From contig JAQIBG010000385.1 in assembly GCA_027859175.1 (NCBI GenBank), positions 1-55,478 on the forward strand: a DNA stretch of 55,478 nt, read 5' to 3'. Each line of letters begins with the position of its first letter. Position 1 is the first letter of the stretch. Source of the DNA: Planctomycetota bacterium. Lineage in GTDB: Bacteria; Planctomycetota; UBA11346. A program made the position numbers and the translations under genes. The notes beneath the pieces are model-generated. The model saw nothing but the letters and a program-made list of their open reading frames with translations. It did not search any database and was not told the DNA's origin. Shown here piece by piece: positions 1 through 8,122 of the stretch.

Positions 1-2
1 TG

Positions 3-70
3 GGCCTGGTTGCAGCAGCCCTCGCCACCAGTGACCGGGCTTGCGACCTAGCCCTCGGGCCCGAAGCTTG
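3..70 (+). CDS. Possible 3' end of an upstream gene (partial)
   Basis: One plus-strand frame is open from the window edge to a TGA at 68-70 and reads as an Ala/Leu-rich peptide ending in GPEA. The composition fits the tail of a coding region, but about 22 codons is too short to identify or to exclude chance. A short inverted repeat (AGGCTG/CAGCCT, 101-120) lies between it and the next gene and could be a weak terminator. Confidence 0.2.
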
Positions 71-140
71 ACCCTCGTTTCAGCTCACTCCCACCCCCAC
101 AGGCTGTATTTCAGCAGCCTGTTAGGCCCGCGCCCGCACC

Positions 141-860
141 ATGCCCCTCGATCACGATCAGCTCAATATTGAGCGCGACCCCGAAACGCACGACGCCGAA
201 GCCATCCAGCCCGGCGCCACCGAAGCCGATGTCGCGGCCGTTCGCGCCGCCCTGAAAACCTTCACCGCCCCCAGTGGCCCCCTACTCGACATCGGCTGTG
301 GCACCGGGCGCCACCTCCGTGCCCTGGCCGCCAGCGGCCACGCCGTGGTTGGGCTCGATTGCGACCAGCGCATGCTCGATGCCGCCGAGCAGGCAGGTGT
401 TCCCACCGATTGTCGTCTGCTGGCCGCTGATGCTTCCGATTTTTCCTGCGACGAGCACTTCGCCGCCGCCCTGCTCCTCAATCGGTCTTTAGTGTGCTTC
501 CACAGCCACCGCATGGCGACCGGGCTGTTTAGTACGGTTGCCAAGCATCTGGTGCCAGGTGGTCTATTTTTGATCGATAACTGCTGTACCGAACTCTGGA
601 ACGAGGTCGCCAACGGCAACTACTCCAATGGTTTGTCTGGCGACGGCTGCCAACAACTATTCTTCTTACCGGGCGAAAATCGCTTCGTTTGGCGCCGTGA
701 CGACGCTGTGGACCCCGAAAACTGGACGCCAAGCCCCAGTGACCGGATCTACCGCCTGTGGAGCCTGGGTGAGGTGGCACTCGCAGCGGCCGGGGCCGGG
801 CTTGCTTTGTGCTGCCTCTCCAGCGATAGTCCCCTTATCGTGTTACGTAGACAGGAGTGA
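141..860 (+). CDS. Class I SAM-dependent methyltransferase
   Basis: This 239-residue soluble protein has a Rossmann methyltransferase fold. The SAM-binding motif I LLDIGCGTGRHL is near residues 48-59, followed by the acidic end of strand 2 (VVGLDCD) and a post-motif LVPGGLFLIDN. The length and order match small class I methyltransferases of the Methyltransf_11/25 type, which act on many small molecules. The substrate cannot be read from the sequence. No strong Shine-Dalgarno precedes the ATG, but it is the only convincing start. Its stop is six bases before the next gene, so the two are probably cotranscribed. The fold is secure; the role is not. Confidence 0.8.
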   Translation: MPLDHDQLNIERDPETHDAEAIQPGATEADVAAVRAALKTFTAPSGPLLDIGCGTGRHLRALAASGHAVVGLDCDQRMLDAAEQAGVPTDCRLLAADASDFSCDEHFAAALLLNRSLVCFHSHRMATGLFSTVAKHLVPGGLFLIDNCCTELWNEVANGNYSNGLSGDGCQQLFFLPGENRFVWRRDDAVDPENWTPSPSDRIYRLWSLGEVALAAAGAGLALCCLSSDSPLIVLRRQE

Positions 861-866
861 CTGCCC

Positions 867-2225
867 GTGGGCACTTTCCACGAGTTTTTCTTCGACCATA
901 AGTGGGTCGGCCTATTGGTGTTCCTAATCGGAGCCACCTATGCGGGCTATTTGTACTTCCGTAGCTATGAGCAATGGGTTGCTGAGAAGCGCAATCAGGG
1001 CTCAAAGGTACCACAGATCCAACGTAAGCCTTCGCAGAGTAGTGCAGCTGGGCGCGTGGTGCATCCTCCGCAAACCGGCGATGGCCAGCAGGAAGACCTG
1101 CTTGCCCGTCTGGCTCGCGAAGAAGAGGACGAGCGCGCCAAGAGCGACAACCTGCTGCCTGATGCGGCGCCAACCGTGCGCTCAACCCGCAGCGACCTCA
1201 AGCCCGATCCCGCCTACCGCAGCACCAATATCCTCAAGCGCGCCTCCGACGAAGAGGATGAGGGCCAAGGCGAAGACCGTACCCCCCTGCAAAACGCGAT
1301 TCGTGCCGCCGTTGAGGAGAGCCTCGAAGAAGATGCCGGCGTTGAAGGTCTGGATGAAACCGGACAGGATTCAGCTCTCACCCGCCGCGTCGCCACAGAT
1401 GATCCCGAAGCCGACGCTGCTGCCACTGAGATAGAAGATGAGCAAACCACTACCGGCATCGAACAACGCCGCGGCAGCGCCAGCCACGCCGAAATTCTGC
1501 GACGCGCCAAGCGTCACGAAGAACTTGGGCTGCACCGTGAGATTCAGGCCGACCATCTCGAAGCCGGTGATGTCCGACGCATTAGCGATGATGAACGCAA
1601 GCGCCGACTCTCTGAACTCGGCATCTCGATGGAATCCAACGCAAGCGAGGATGCCGAAGAGCGCAACAAGCGCCTCGGCACAGCTGAGTTGGATGACATC
1701 CTCGGCCGGCTTGACGCCGCCCTGACTGATGTTGCCGAATCAGACGCACCGGCCGAAACGACTCCCGAAGCCAGCGAAGACGCTAGCGCCACCGCAGCCC
1801 CCGAACCCGAGCCTGCGGTAGCCAGCACCGACGAAGATGCTGAGGCCGCCGCCGAAACACCCGTCAACAGTCCTGAGCCAACCCAGCTCATGAGCGATGA
1901 CGACCAAGCCGCAGCCAGCGCTGCGGCTGGTGATGATCAAACCCTGCTGATGGACTCAGATACCGAGTCTGGTCACAGTGATGCCGCCTCCGCGATCGAC
2001 GCCCTATTCGATGCCGGAAACGACGAAACTCCTGCCCCCGCCGCTGAAGAAACCGCCTCCTCCGATAGCACCCCCACTGATTCGAGTGCTGATACGGATG
2101 ACGCCGATGATGATGATGACGCGGCTTCCGACGACGTGATCCCCGACTGGGCTCGCGCCGACACCTTTGACGATGAACCTGGCACCGACAGCAACGGCGA
2201 GCCAGAGCAGCAGAAGCTGTTCTGA
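867..2225 (+). CDS. Membrane-anchored acidic low-complexity protein
   Basis: I do not recognise this 452-residue protein. It begins with a GTG, has one hydrophobic helix at about residues 13-31, and then a very long polar tail rich in Asp, Glu, Ala, Ser and Thr. The only region that looks folded is around residues 200-285, with charged helical sequence (HAEILRRAKRHEELG, ERKRRLSELG, LDDILGRLDAALTD). The last 150 residues are strongly acidic and probably disordered. The single N-terminal anchor followed by charged helix and disorder suggests a scaffold or envelope-tethered protein, but that is only inference. It follows the methyltransferase by six bases and lies upstream of pyruvate kinase. 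Confidence 0.7.
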   Translation: MGTFHEFFFDHKWVGLLVFLIGATYAGYLYFRSYEQWVAEKRNQGSKVPQIQRKPSQSSAAGRVVHPPQTGDGQQEDLLARLAREEEDERAKSDNLLPDAAPTVRSTRSDLKPDPAYRSTNILKRASDEEDEGQGEDRTPLQNAIRAAVEESLEEDAGVEGLDETGQDSALTRRVATDDPEADAAATEIEDEQTTTGIEQRRGSASHAEILRRAKRHEELGLHREIQADHLEAGDVRRISDDERKRRLSELGISMESNASEDAEERNKRLGTAELDDILGRLDAALTDVAESDAPAETTPEASEDASATAAPEPEPAVASTDEDAEAAAETPVNSPEPTQLMSDDDQAAASAAAGDDQTLLMDSDTESGHSDAASAIDALFDAGNDETPAPAAEETASSDSTPTDSSADTDDADDDDDAASDDVIPDWARADTFDDEPGTDSNGEPEQQKLF

Positions 2226-2271
2226 TCACCCACCGCCCTCCGCCCGCTGTCGGCTGCTGAATTGGCAGTCT

Positions 2272-3750
2272 ATGAAAACCTATACACATGATCTGAACCC
2301 TCGCGCCCCGCGCTCGAGCCAACAACTCACTGCGCGTGGTCGCAAGCGCACCAAGGTGGTAGCCACCTTGGGCCCCGGTTGTGACGACGATAACATCCTG
2401 CGGGCGATGTATCACGCCGGCATGAACATTGCCCGGTTCAATATGAGCCATGGTGATCATGAGACGCACAGCCTGCGCCTGGAGCAGATCCGCCGGCTCA
2501 ATCACGAACTCGATCGCCCGGTTGGCGTGCTGGTCGACCTCCAAGGCCCGAAGATCCGCCTGACCCGCTTTAAAGGCGGCAGCGCACCCTGGCCAGAGGG
2601 TCATCGCACCATTATCACCACCGAAGACATGGGCGAGGGCGACGCCGAGCGCATTGGCTGCACCTACAAAGAACTGCACCAAGACGTGCGCGCTGGCAGC
2701 ACCATCCTGATTGACGACGGTCGCCTACGGCTGCAGGTGATTTCGGTAGACGGTCGTGACGTGCACTGCGAAGTGCTGGTTGGCGGCGAGGCCAAGAGCA
2801 GCAAGGGCGTCAACCTGCCCGGTGTTGAAGTCAGCGCGCCGTCGCTCACCGACAAAGACAAGGCCGACCTGACCTGGGCCTTAAGTAATGAAGCCGATTA
2901 CGTTGCGCTCAGCTTCGTCCGCAGCGCCCAAGACATTCGCAATCTGCGCCGCCGCATCGCCGAGTCGGGCCGCAGCTTGCCCATCATCGCCAAGATCGAA
3001 CGGCCCGAAGCCGTTCAAGACATGGACGAGATCATCATCGCCGCCGACGGCATCATGGTGGCACGCGGCGACCTCGGCATTGAGATCTCCAGCGAGCGCT
3101 TACCGGCGGTACAGAAGCACCTGATCGCCCGAGCCAATGCCCACGGCAAACTGGTGATCACCGCTACCCAGATGCTCGAATCGATGATCACGAGTCCTAT
3201 CCCCACCCGTGCTGAAACGTCAGATGTCGCCAATGCCATTTTTGACGGCACCGATGCGGTGATGCTGTCGGCTGAAACCGCCGCCGGCAAATACCCAGCC
3301 GAGGCCGTTGAAGAAATGATGCGGATCTCGGTTGCCGCCGAAGACAGCCCCTACCTGACGATCACCGAACTCGACCCAGCCCTGGTCAGTAGCCAACGCA
3401 TGAGCCACGCCCTGGCCAGCGCGGCGGCCCACCTCGCCGACAACATCAATGCGCGGGCCGTGATGGTGTTCAGCCATGGTTCAGAAAAATCACTGCTGCT
3501 GTCGAAGCTGCGCGCCACCAAGGCCCGCACCATCTGCATGTGCTACGACGACGCCACCTGGCGCCGGGTCAGCCTGTTCTACGGCACCATCCCCCTGCGC
3601 ATCGACTACCACGATGACCCCAGCGATCTGCTCGAAAAGGGCATCGCTGAAGCGTTGCGCCAGAAAGTGGTCAGCCAAGGCGAGATGGTTGTGGCCTTAA
3701 TGGGATTCGCTTCCGACACCGCTAGCGCGATCAAGGTTGTGCGCGTGTGA
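2272..3750 (+). CDS. pyk: Pyruvate kinase
   Basis: The protein (492 residues) converts phosphoenolpyruvate and ADP to pyruvate and ATP, the last step of glycolysis. It shows the family blocks in order: RTKVVATLGP, the NMSHGDHETH loop, DLQGPKIRL, SFVRSAQDIRNLRR, the active-site IIAKIERPEAVQDMDEI and MVARGDLGIE, then ATQMLESMI and the C-terminal effector domain. The position equivalent to muscle Glu117 is Lys (GPKIR), the type associated with potassium-independent enzymes and seen in E. coli PykA. The frame is open 35 codons further upstream, overlapping the previous gene, but the ATG at 2272 leaves a family-normal N-terminus and was chosen. Its TGA overlaps the GTG of the channel gene. Confidence 0.95.
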   Translation: MKTYTHDLNPRAPRSSQQLTARGRKRTKVVATLGPGCDDDNILRAMYHAGMNIARFNMSHGDHETHSLRLEQIRRLNHELDRPVGVLVDLQGPKIRLTRFKGGSAPWPEGHRTIITTEDMGEGDAERIGCTYKELHQDVRAGSTILIDDGRLRLQVISVDGRDVHCEVLVGGEAKSSKGVNLPGVEVSAPSLTDKDKADLTWALSNEADYVALSFVRSAQDIRNLRRRIAESGRSLPIIAKIERPEAVQDMDEIIIAADGIMVARGDLGIEISSERLPAVQKHLIARANAHGKLVITATQMLESMITSPIPTRAETSDVANAIFDGTDAVMLSAETAAGKYPAEAVEEMMRISVAAEDSPYLTITELDPALVSSQRMSHALASAAAHLADNINARAVMVFSHGSEKSLLLSKLRATKARTICMCYDDATWRRVSLFYGTIPLRIDYHDDPSDLLEKGIAEALRQKVVSQGEMVVALMGFASDTASAIKVVRV

Positions 3751-4796
3751 CCATCGTGAGCCGAGCATGCCTGCTTATGGCTGCGGCATGCGTCTGTCTT
3801 GCCGGGGCCGAAACCACGCACCTGCGGGTCGCAATCAAGGAAGCACCCCCCTTCGTCATGATCGACGAAGCGGGGGTTCCCCAGGGCATCAGCATCCAAC
3901 TGTGGCAGGCCATTGCCGACGACAATGCGTGGACCACCGAATGGGTGGTCACCGATCTAGCCGGCGTCTTGCGCGCCGCCGCCAAAGCGGAAACAGATCT
4001 CAGCATCGCCGCCATTACCGCCACTCCGAGCCGGGAAGAGGTCATGGACTTCTCGCTGCCCTACCTCACTACCGGTCTTGGTATCGCCGTGCGAACCGAT
4101 GAGGGCAGCCTCACACGGCTGCTGCGCATCGCCTTTTCAGGTCCGTTTTTTGCTGCCATCCTGAGCCTCATGGGGCTGTTGGTCCTTGTTGGGACCGTGC
4201 TCTGGGTCTTTGAACGCAAGCACAACAGTGACTTTGATGAACGCCCTGTGCGCGGAATCGGTGGCGCTGTATGGTGGGCAGCGGTCACCTTGACAACCGT
4301 TGGATATGGCGACAAAACGCCCAAAACGCCGCTCGGGCGGACCCTTGGGCTATGGTGGATGTTTGCCGGTTTGTTAGTGGTGGCTTCATTCACTGCTACC
4401 ATCGCGAGCTCAATGACCCTCGATGGTTACACGACTACGATTCATGAACCAAAAGACCTCGGGGTGGCAACGGTTGCCGTGGTCGCCAACACAACGGCCG
4501 CGCACAGCACTGCTTTTCACGCCAAAACCCTGGTGTTAACCGAGAGCCTCGACATCGCATTAAAACGCCTCACTGACGGTCAGGTATCAGCGGTGGTTCA
4601 CGATCGCCCCCTGCTGCGCTACGCCCGACATCACGAGGGGATCACTGTCCTTGGCGCCAGCTTCGATGAACAGCTCTATGCCATCGCGATGCCGGAAGAC
4701 AGCCCGTACCATGAATTGATCAACCGCAGCATTCTCAAGCTGCACGCCGAAGGCGACATCGATAAGATTCTAGAGTCTTACTTCGCCAAAGACTGA
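3747..4796 (+). CDS. GluR0-like ligand-gated potassium channel
   Basis: This 349-residue protein is built like bacterial ionotropic glutamate receptors. It has a signal peptide (about residues 1-21), a first periplasmic-binding half (25-125), a membrane helix (133-153), a pore loop with the potassium selectivity filter TVGYGD at 184-189, a second helix (203-222), and the second ligand-binding half (225-349). In GluR0 this order yields an amino-acid-gated, potassium-selective tetramer in the inner membrane. Here the filter is intact. The first half keeps the binding-protein pattern (LRVAIKEAPPFVM and FSLPYLTTG). The ligand cannot be read. The GTG start overlaps the pyruvate kinase stop (GTGA), indicating translational coupling. 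Its 3' end overlaps the convergent gene by 19 bases. Confidence 0.88.
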   Translation: MTIVSRACLLMAAACVCLAGAETTHLRVAIKEAPPFVMIDEAGVPQGISIQLWQAIADDNAWTTEWVVTDLAGVLRAAAKAETDLSIAAITATPSREEVMDFSLPYLTTGLGIAVRTDEGSLTRLLRIAFSGPFFAAILSLMGLLVLVGTVLWVFERKHNSDFDERPVRGIGGAVWWAAVTLTTVGYGDKTPKTPLGRTLGLWWMFAGLLVVASFTATIASSMTLDGYTTTIHEPKDLGVATVAVVANTTAAHSTAFHAKTLVLTESLDIALKRLTDGQVSAVVHDRPLLRYARHHEGITVLGASFDEQLYAIAMPEDSPYHELINRSILKLHAEGDIDKILESYFAKD

Positions 4797-5770
4797 GTCA
4801 GCGCGACGCGCAGCACCACGGCATCGCGACCCGCCTCCGGCAGACTCATGGCCAGCGGGCGGCTCAGCGCAACACCCCGACCCGCCACTAAACAATCAGC
4901 ACGCCCGAAGGGGCGCGGCAGCGTCTCCAGTGCCGGCATACCGCCCAGCGGAACGGCCAATCCCGCATCTCGCACCAAGCTTTGCCAGCGTGGGCTCGCC
5001 TGCTCCCAACCACGCGGCAAGCTCACCACAAGCGGCCCTTCGATTTCTGCCAAAACTCTCCGTAACTCATCGATCACCGGTAATTGCCGCACAAAACCCT
5101 GCGGCCGTGAGCCGTCTGGCAGCACCGGCACCACTACCGTCAGCGCTCCTTCGCCGCACGGCACCGAGAAGGCCCATACGCCACCGTCTGTCTCCGGCAC
5201 CAAGCGCTGCTGCAACAAAGGCGGACGCCGGCGCGCAGCAAGGCATAACCACTGCTGAGCGGTCCCGCTGGCGTCGCGCATTGCCCGCACCTGCTCATAA
5301 TTGTGCTCGGGCATCTTTCCCAGCACCTGTGCCAACTCACCGTCGCTCGGCGCCAAGGCAATAAGCACGTCGGCACCGCTCCCGTTCAGCGCGGCACGAA
5401 CGGCCTTGGAGTCTGAACCCGCCCAAGCCCGTGCATCCCACAGGCATACGCTCACGCTGGGCTCATCGCCCACCTCGGGAGCTTCCGGCACCCAGCCAGC
5501 GTAAACCCAGGGCCACGCGGCCGCAAGAATGCCAACCACGGCCATGCCGGCATGGGCACGATCACGCCGCATAACCACGAGTAGCACCGTCAGCACCAGC
5601 ATCAGCACTGGCGACCACGGCAACAACTGCTCGCCAAGCCACAGCCATGGCACAAAGGCCACCGCCAAGCAGGCCAGGGCGGTGAGTTCGGTGAGCACCC
5701 CAACCGGGCGCCACCACCATGGTGGTGGCGCACTTGGCGTCTCGTCTTGGCTGTGCTCGGCGTTGGCCAC
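4778..5770 (-). CDS. Membrane protein with degenerate EEP-like domain
   Basis: The 330-residue product starts with a short polar segment and three hydrophobic helices (about residues 23-86), followed by a soluble domain of about 240 residues. Its outline (SVSVCLWDARAW, then ADVLIALAPSDGELAQVL, and a late DCLVAGRGV) resembles membrane-anchored endonuclease/exonuclease/phosphatase proteins. The usual catalytic residues (N of the first strand, E of the second, the DxN pair, the final DH) are not evident, so it is probably inactive as a nuclease or phosphatase. The assignment is tentative. It begins with GTG seven bases after the leucyl aminopeptidase stop on the same strand, so it is probably in that operon. 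Confidence 0.7.
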   Translation of the reverse strand: MANAEHSQDETPSAPPPWWWRPVGVLTELTALACLAVAFVPWLWLGEQLLPWSPVLMLVLTVLLVVMRRDRAHAGMAVVGILAAAWPWVYAGWVPEAPEVGDEPSVSVCLWDARAWAGSDSKAVRAALNGSGADVLIALAPSDGELAQVLGKMPEHNYEQVRAMRDASGTAQQWLCLAARRRPPLLQQRLVPETDGGVWAFSVPCGEGALTVVVPVLPDGSRPQGFVRQLPVIDELRRVLAEIEGPLVVSLPRGWEQASPRWQSLVRDAGLAVPLGGMPALETLPRPFGRADCLVAGRGVALSRPLAMSLPEAGRDAVVLRVALTQSLAK

Positions 5771-5777
5771 GTTTTAC

Positions 5778-7193
5778 TTATAGCTGCTTAGCGAGAGCGG
5801 CAAAGCTCCGTGCCGCAAAAGCGGTGGAACCCTTGCCGTAGTAGCGCCAGCCATCAAAGCGCATGGCCGGCCCGGCGATGTCGCAATGCGCCCACTGCAC
5901 CTTGTCAGTCACAAACTCAGACAAGAACAGGCCGGCGGTAATCGTACCGCCAAAACGGCCACCAATGTTGTTCAGATCGGCATGCGGGTAATCGAGCAAC
6001 TTGGTGTACTCGCCGTATAGCGGCAGTTGCCAGAACTCCTCGCCGCGGCTCTGCCCGCTGCTGCGCACTTGCTCCACCCACTCCTGATCACCAGCGCGGC
6101 CCATGACACCAGCGATGCTGGTGCCCAAGGCCACCAAGCAGGCGCCGGTCAAAGTAGCGGCGTCCACCATATGGGTTGCGCCTTGCTCGCAGGCATAGGT
6201 CAGCACGTCCGACAACACCAAGCGCCCTTCGGCGTCGGTGTTATCAACATGGATCCACTTGCCGTTACGCGCCTTGTAGATGTCGCCAGGACGCTGGGCC
6301 TTCGACGAGGGCATATTCTCGGCCAAGGCTATGTAGGCAGTAACCGGAACCGATGGCTTCTCATTCGCGATCATACGAATCGCGCCAAGCACTGCGGCCG
6401 CGCCACCCATATCAACTTTCATCTCACCCATATTGGCGCCGGGCTTCAAAGAAATGCCGCCGGTATCAAAGGTGATGCCCTTGCCGACCAGGGCCAGTTT
6501 CTTGCCACCCTTTTTAACCTTCTTGGGCTTGTAACTAATTTCCAGCAGGGCTGGCGGTGCGCTGCCGGCCTGTCCCACCGCAATCAGGCCAGGAAAGCCA
6601 GCGGTACGCAATGCCGGAATGCCCTGCACTACCGAGATACGCAGACCGCAGCCGGTAAGCACCTTGCGCGCACGCTGAATGAAGGTGCTTGGGTTGAGCA
6701 TATTGCCAGGCAGGTCGCCAAACTCGCGCGCGATGTTTTGACTCTCGGCCGTAGCGAGGCCAGTCGCCACCGTCTTCTTCTGGCCTGGAACGCGCACGGT
6801 CACGCGAGTCCTCTTAGCAGCCTTGCCGCTACGGCACAGGGTGAACTGGTAGTCGCCCAGCACCACGCCCTCAACCAAAGCGGTGACGTCTGCCTTGTTG
6901 CCGTCAATCGCCACCAACACCGAAGCGTGGCCCAGGGCACGCGTCTGCGCAATGATCTGGCTGCCGAGCAGGCGCCACGCTTCGCCGCCAACCAACCACG
7001 CATCTTCAGACGGCTTAAGGACCACGTACGATCCAGATTCGGTAACGACAGTGAGTGGTCCGGACACTTTGCCGGTGGCAAGGCGAGCTGCCTCGGCCTC
7101 AACCACCGCCGGCACCTCATGGGCACAATGACCAACGATAACGGCGGTGACATCGCACTTGCCAGAACTGGCGGTAACGCTGCAAGCGTGCAT
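5778..7193 (-). CDS. pepA: Cytosol leucyl aminopeptidase (M17)
   Basis: This is a 471-residue M17 aminopeptidase, which forms hexamers with two metal ions per subunit and removes N-terminal residues from peptides in the cytoplasm. The C-terminal catalytic domain is complete: LVGKGITFDTGGISLKPG supplies the metal-binding Lys and Asp, followed by MKVDMGGAAAVLG and the NTDAEGRLVLSD signature, then DAATLTGACLVALG. The N-terminal half is the more variable domain. The ATG at 7193 was preferred over a GTG two codons upstream because an AGGAG lies five bases before it. It follows purine nucleoside phosphorylase on the same strand and precedes the EEP-like gene by seven bases. Confidence 0.95.
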   Translation of the reverse strand: MHACSVTASSGKCDVTAVIVGHCAHEVPAVVEAEAARLATGKVSGPLTVVTESGSYVVLKPSEDAWLVGGEAWRLLGSQIIAQTRALGHASVLVAIDGNKADVTALVEGVVLGDYQFTLCRSGKAAKRTRVTVRVPGQKKTVATGLATAESQNIAREFGDLPGNMLNPSTFIQRARKVLTGCGLRISVVQGIPALRTAGFPGLIAVGQAGSAPPALLEISYKPKKVKKGGKKLALVGKGITFDTGGISLKPGANMGEMKVDMGGAAAVLGAIRMIANEKPSVPVTAYIALAENMPSSKAQRPGDIYKARNGKWIHVDNTDAEGRLVLSDVLTYACEQGATHMVDAATLTGACLVALGTSIAGVMGRAGDQEWVEQVRSSGQSRGEEFWQLPLYGEYTKLLDYPHADLNNIGGRFGGTITAGLFLSEFVTDKVQWAHCDIAGPAMRFDGWRYYGKGSTAFAARSFAALAKQL

Positions 7194-7231
7194 GGGCACT
7201 CCTGAATGAAGACGGCTAGGGTGTAAAAACT

Positions 7232-8065
7232 CTAGGTGGTGAATTCGTGTTCGAGAACATGGCTGATCAGGCCGGCCAGTACAGGCTCGGCGCTGTTAGC
7301 AGCCTCAATGATTTTAGCAATGTTGGCCGGTTCTAGGGCATCGGGCAAACAACGATCGGTAACGATACCAAAGGCCAACACCCGCATGCCGCAATGCACG
7401 GCGGCGATGGTTTCCGGCACCGTACTCATGCCTACCAAGTCAGCCCCGAGGACCCGCAGCATGCGGTACTCGGCGCGCGTCTCCAGGCACGGCCCGAGCA
7501 CCGCCACGTACACCGCCTCATGCAAGCGCACCTGCTGACTCAGGGCGGCCCGTTCGGCCGCCGCAATCAGTGACTCGCTGTAGGGCTCGATCATATCGGG
7601 CCAGCGGCCGCCGAGGCGCTCGTCATTGCGGCCCACCAGCGGATTGCCGCCAAGCAAGTTGATGTGGTCAACCAGCACCGCCACCTCACCCACATCGTAA
7701 TGGGGATTCATGCCGCCGCAGGCCGAGGCCATGATCAGGGTTTCGGCACCCAGCAACTTGGCCAAGCGCACCGGCACCACCACCTCTTGCAGGCTGTGGC
7801 CCTCATAGGCATGCAAGCGCCCACTGAAGGCCACCGTGGGAACCCCGCACAGGCGCCCCAAGATCAATTCACCCTTATGGCTCTCGGCTGTCGACACCGG
7901 CATGCCGGTGAGATCTTGGTAGGGAATGGTGACCTCGGCCTCAATGCGTTCGGCAAGACCGCCAAGGCCGGTGCCGAGCAACACCGCTATACGCGGCTCC
8001 AGGCTGCTGCGTTCGCGTACCTGTACTACGATTTGCTGCAGCAGGTCAACGTCACCATAATCCAT
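7232..8065 (-). CDS. Purine nucleoside phosphorylase, type I (trimeric)
   Basis: The enzyme (277 residues) cleaves purine nucleosides with phosphate for salvage. Family features are the phosphate-binding GTGLGG (31-36), SGRLHAYEG (81-89, with the conserved His), ASACGGMNP, GPCLETRAEY (Glu199 contacts the purine base) and VGMSTVPE. At the base-specificity position, where 6-oxopurine enzymes have Asn in a TN pair (Asn243 of human PNP), this protein has Asp237 (IVTDRC). Asp at this position is found in methylthioadenosine phosphorylases and is reported to broaden human PNP to adenosine, so the substrate range may differ. The ATG at 8065 follows AGGAGACC; a longer reading to 8107 is less likely. 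Confidence 0.93.
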   Translation of the reverse strand: MDYGDVDLLQQIVVQVRERSSLEPRIAVLLGTGLGGLAERIEAEVTIPYQDLTGMPVSTAESHKGELILGRLCGVPTVAFSGRLHAYEGHSLQEVVVPVRLAKLLGAETLIMASACGGMNPHYDVGEVAVLVDHINLLGGNPLVGRNDERLGGRWPDMIEPYSESLIAAAERAALSQQVRLHEAVYVAVLGPCLETRAEYRMLRVLGADLVGMSTVPETIAAVHCGMRVLAFGIVTDRCLPDALEPANIAKIIEAANSAEPVLAGLISHVLEHEFTT

Positions 8066-8122
8066 GACTCTGGTCTCCTGTGGCAGACTTGACGACGCCG
8101 GCAGCAATGCAAGGGGCGGACC

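Noticed and set aside
5778-7193. A 392-codon open frame on the plus strand opposite pepA
   Set aside because: It is antisense to a well-supported conserved gene and has no recognisable protein features.
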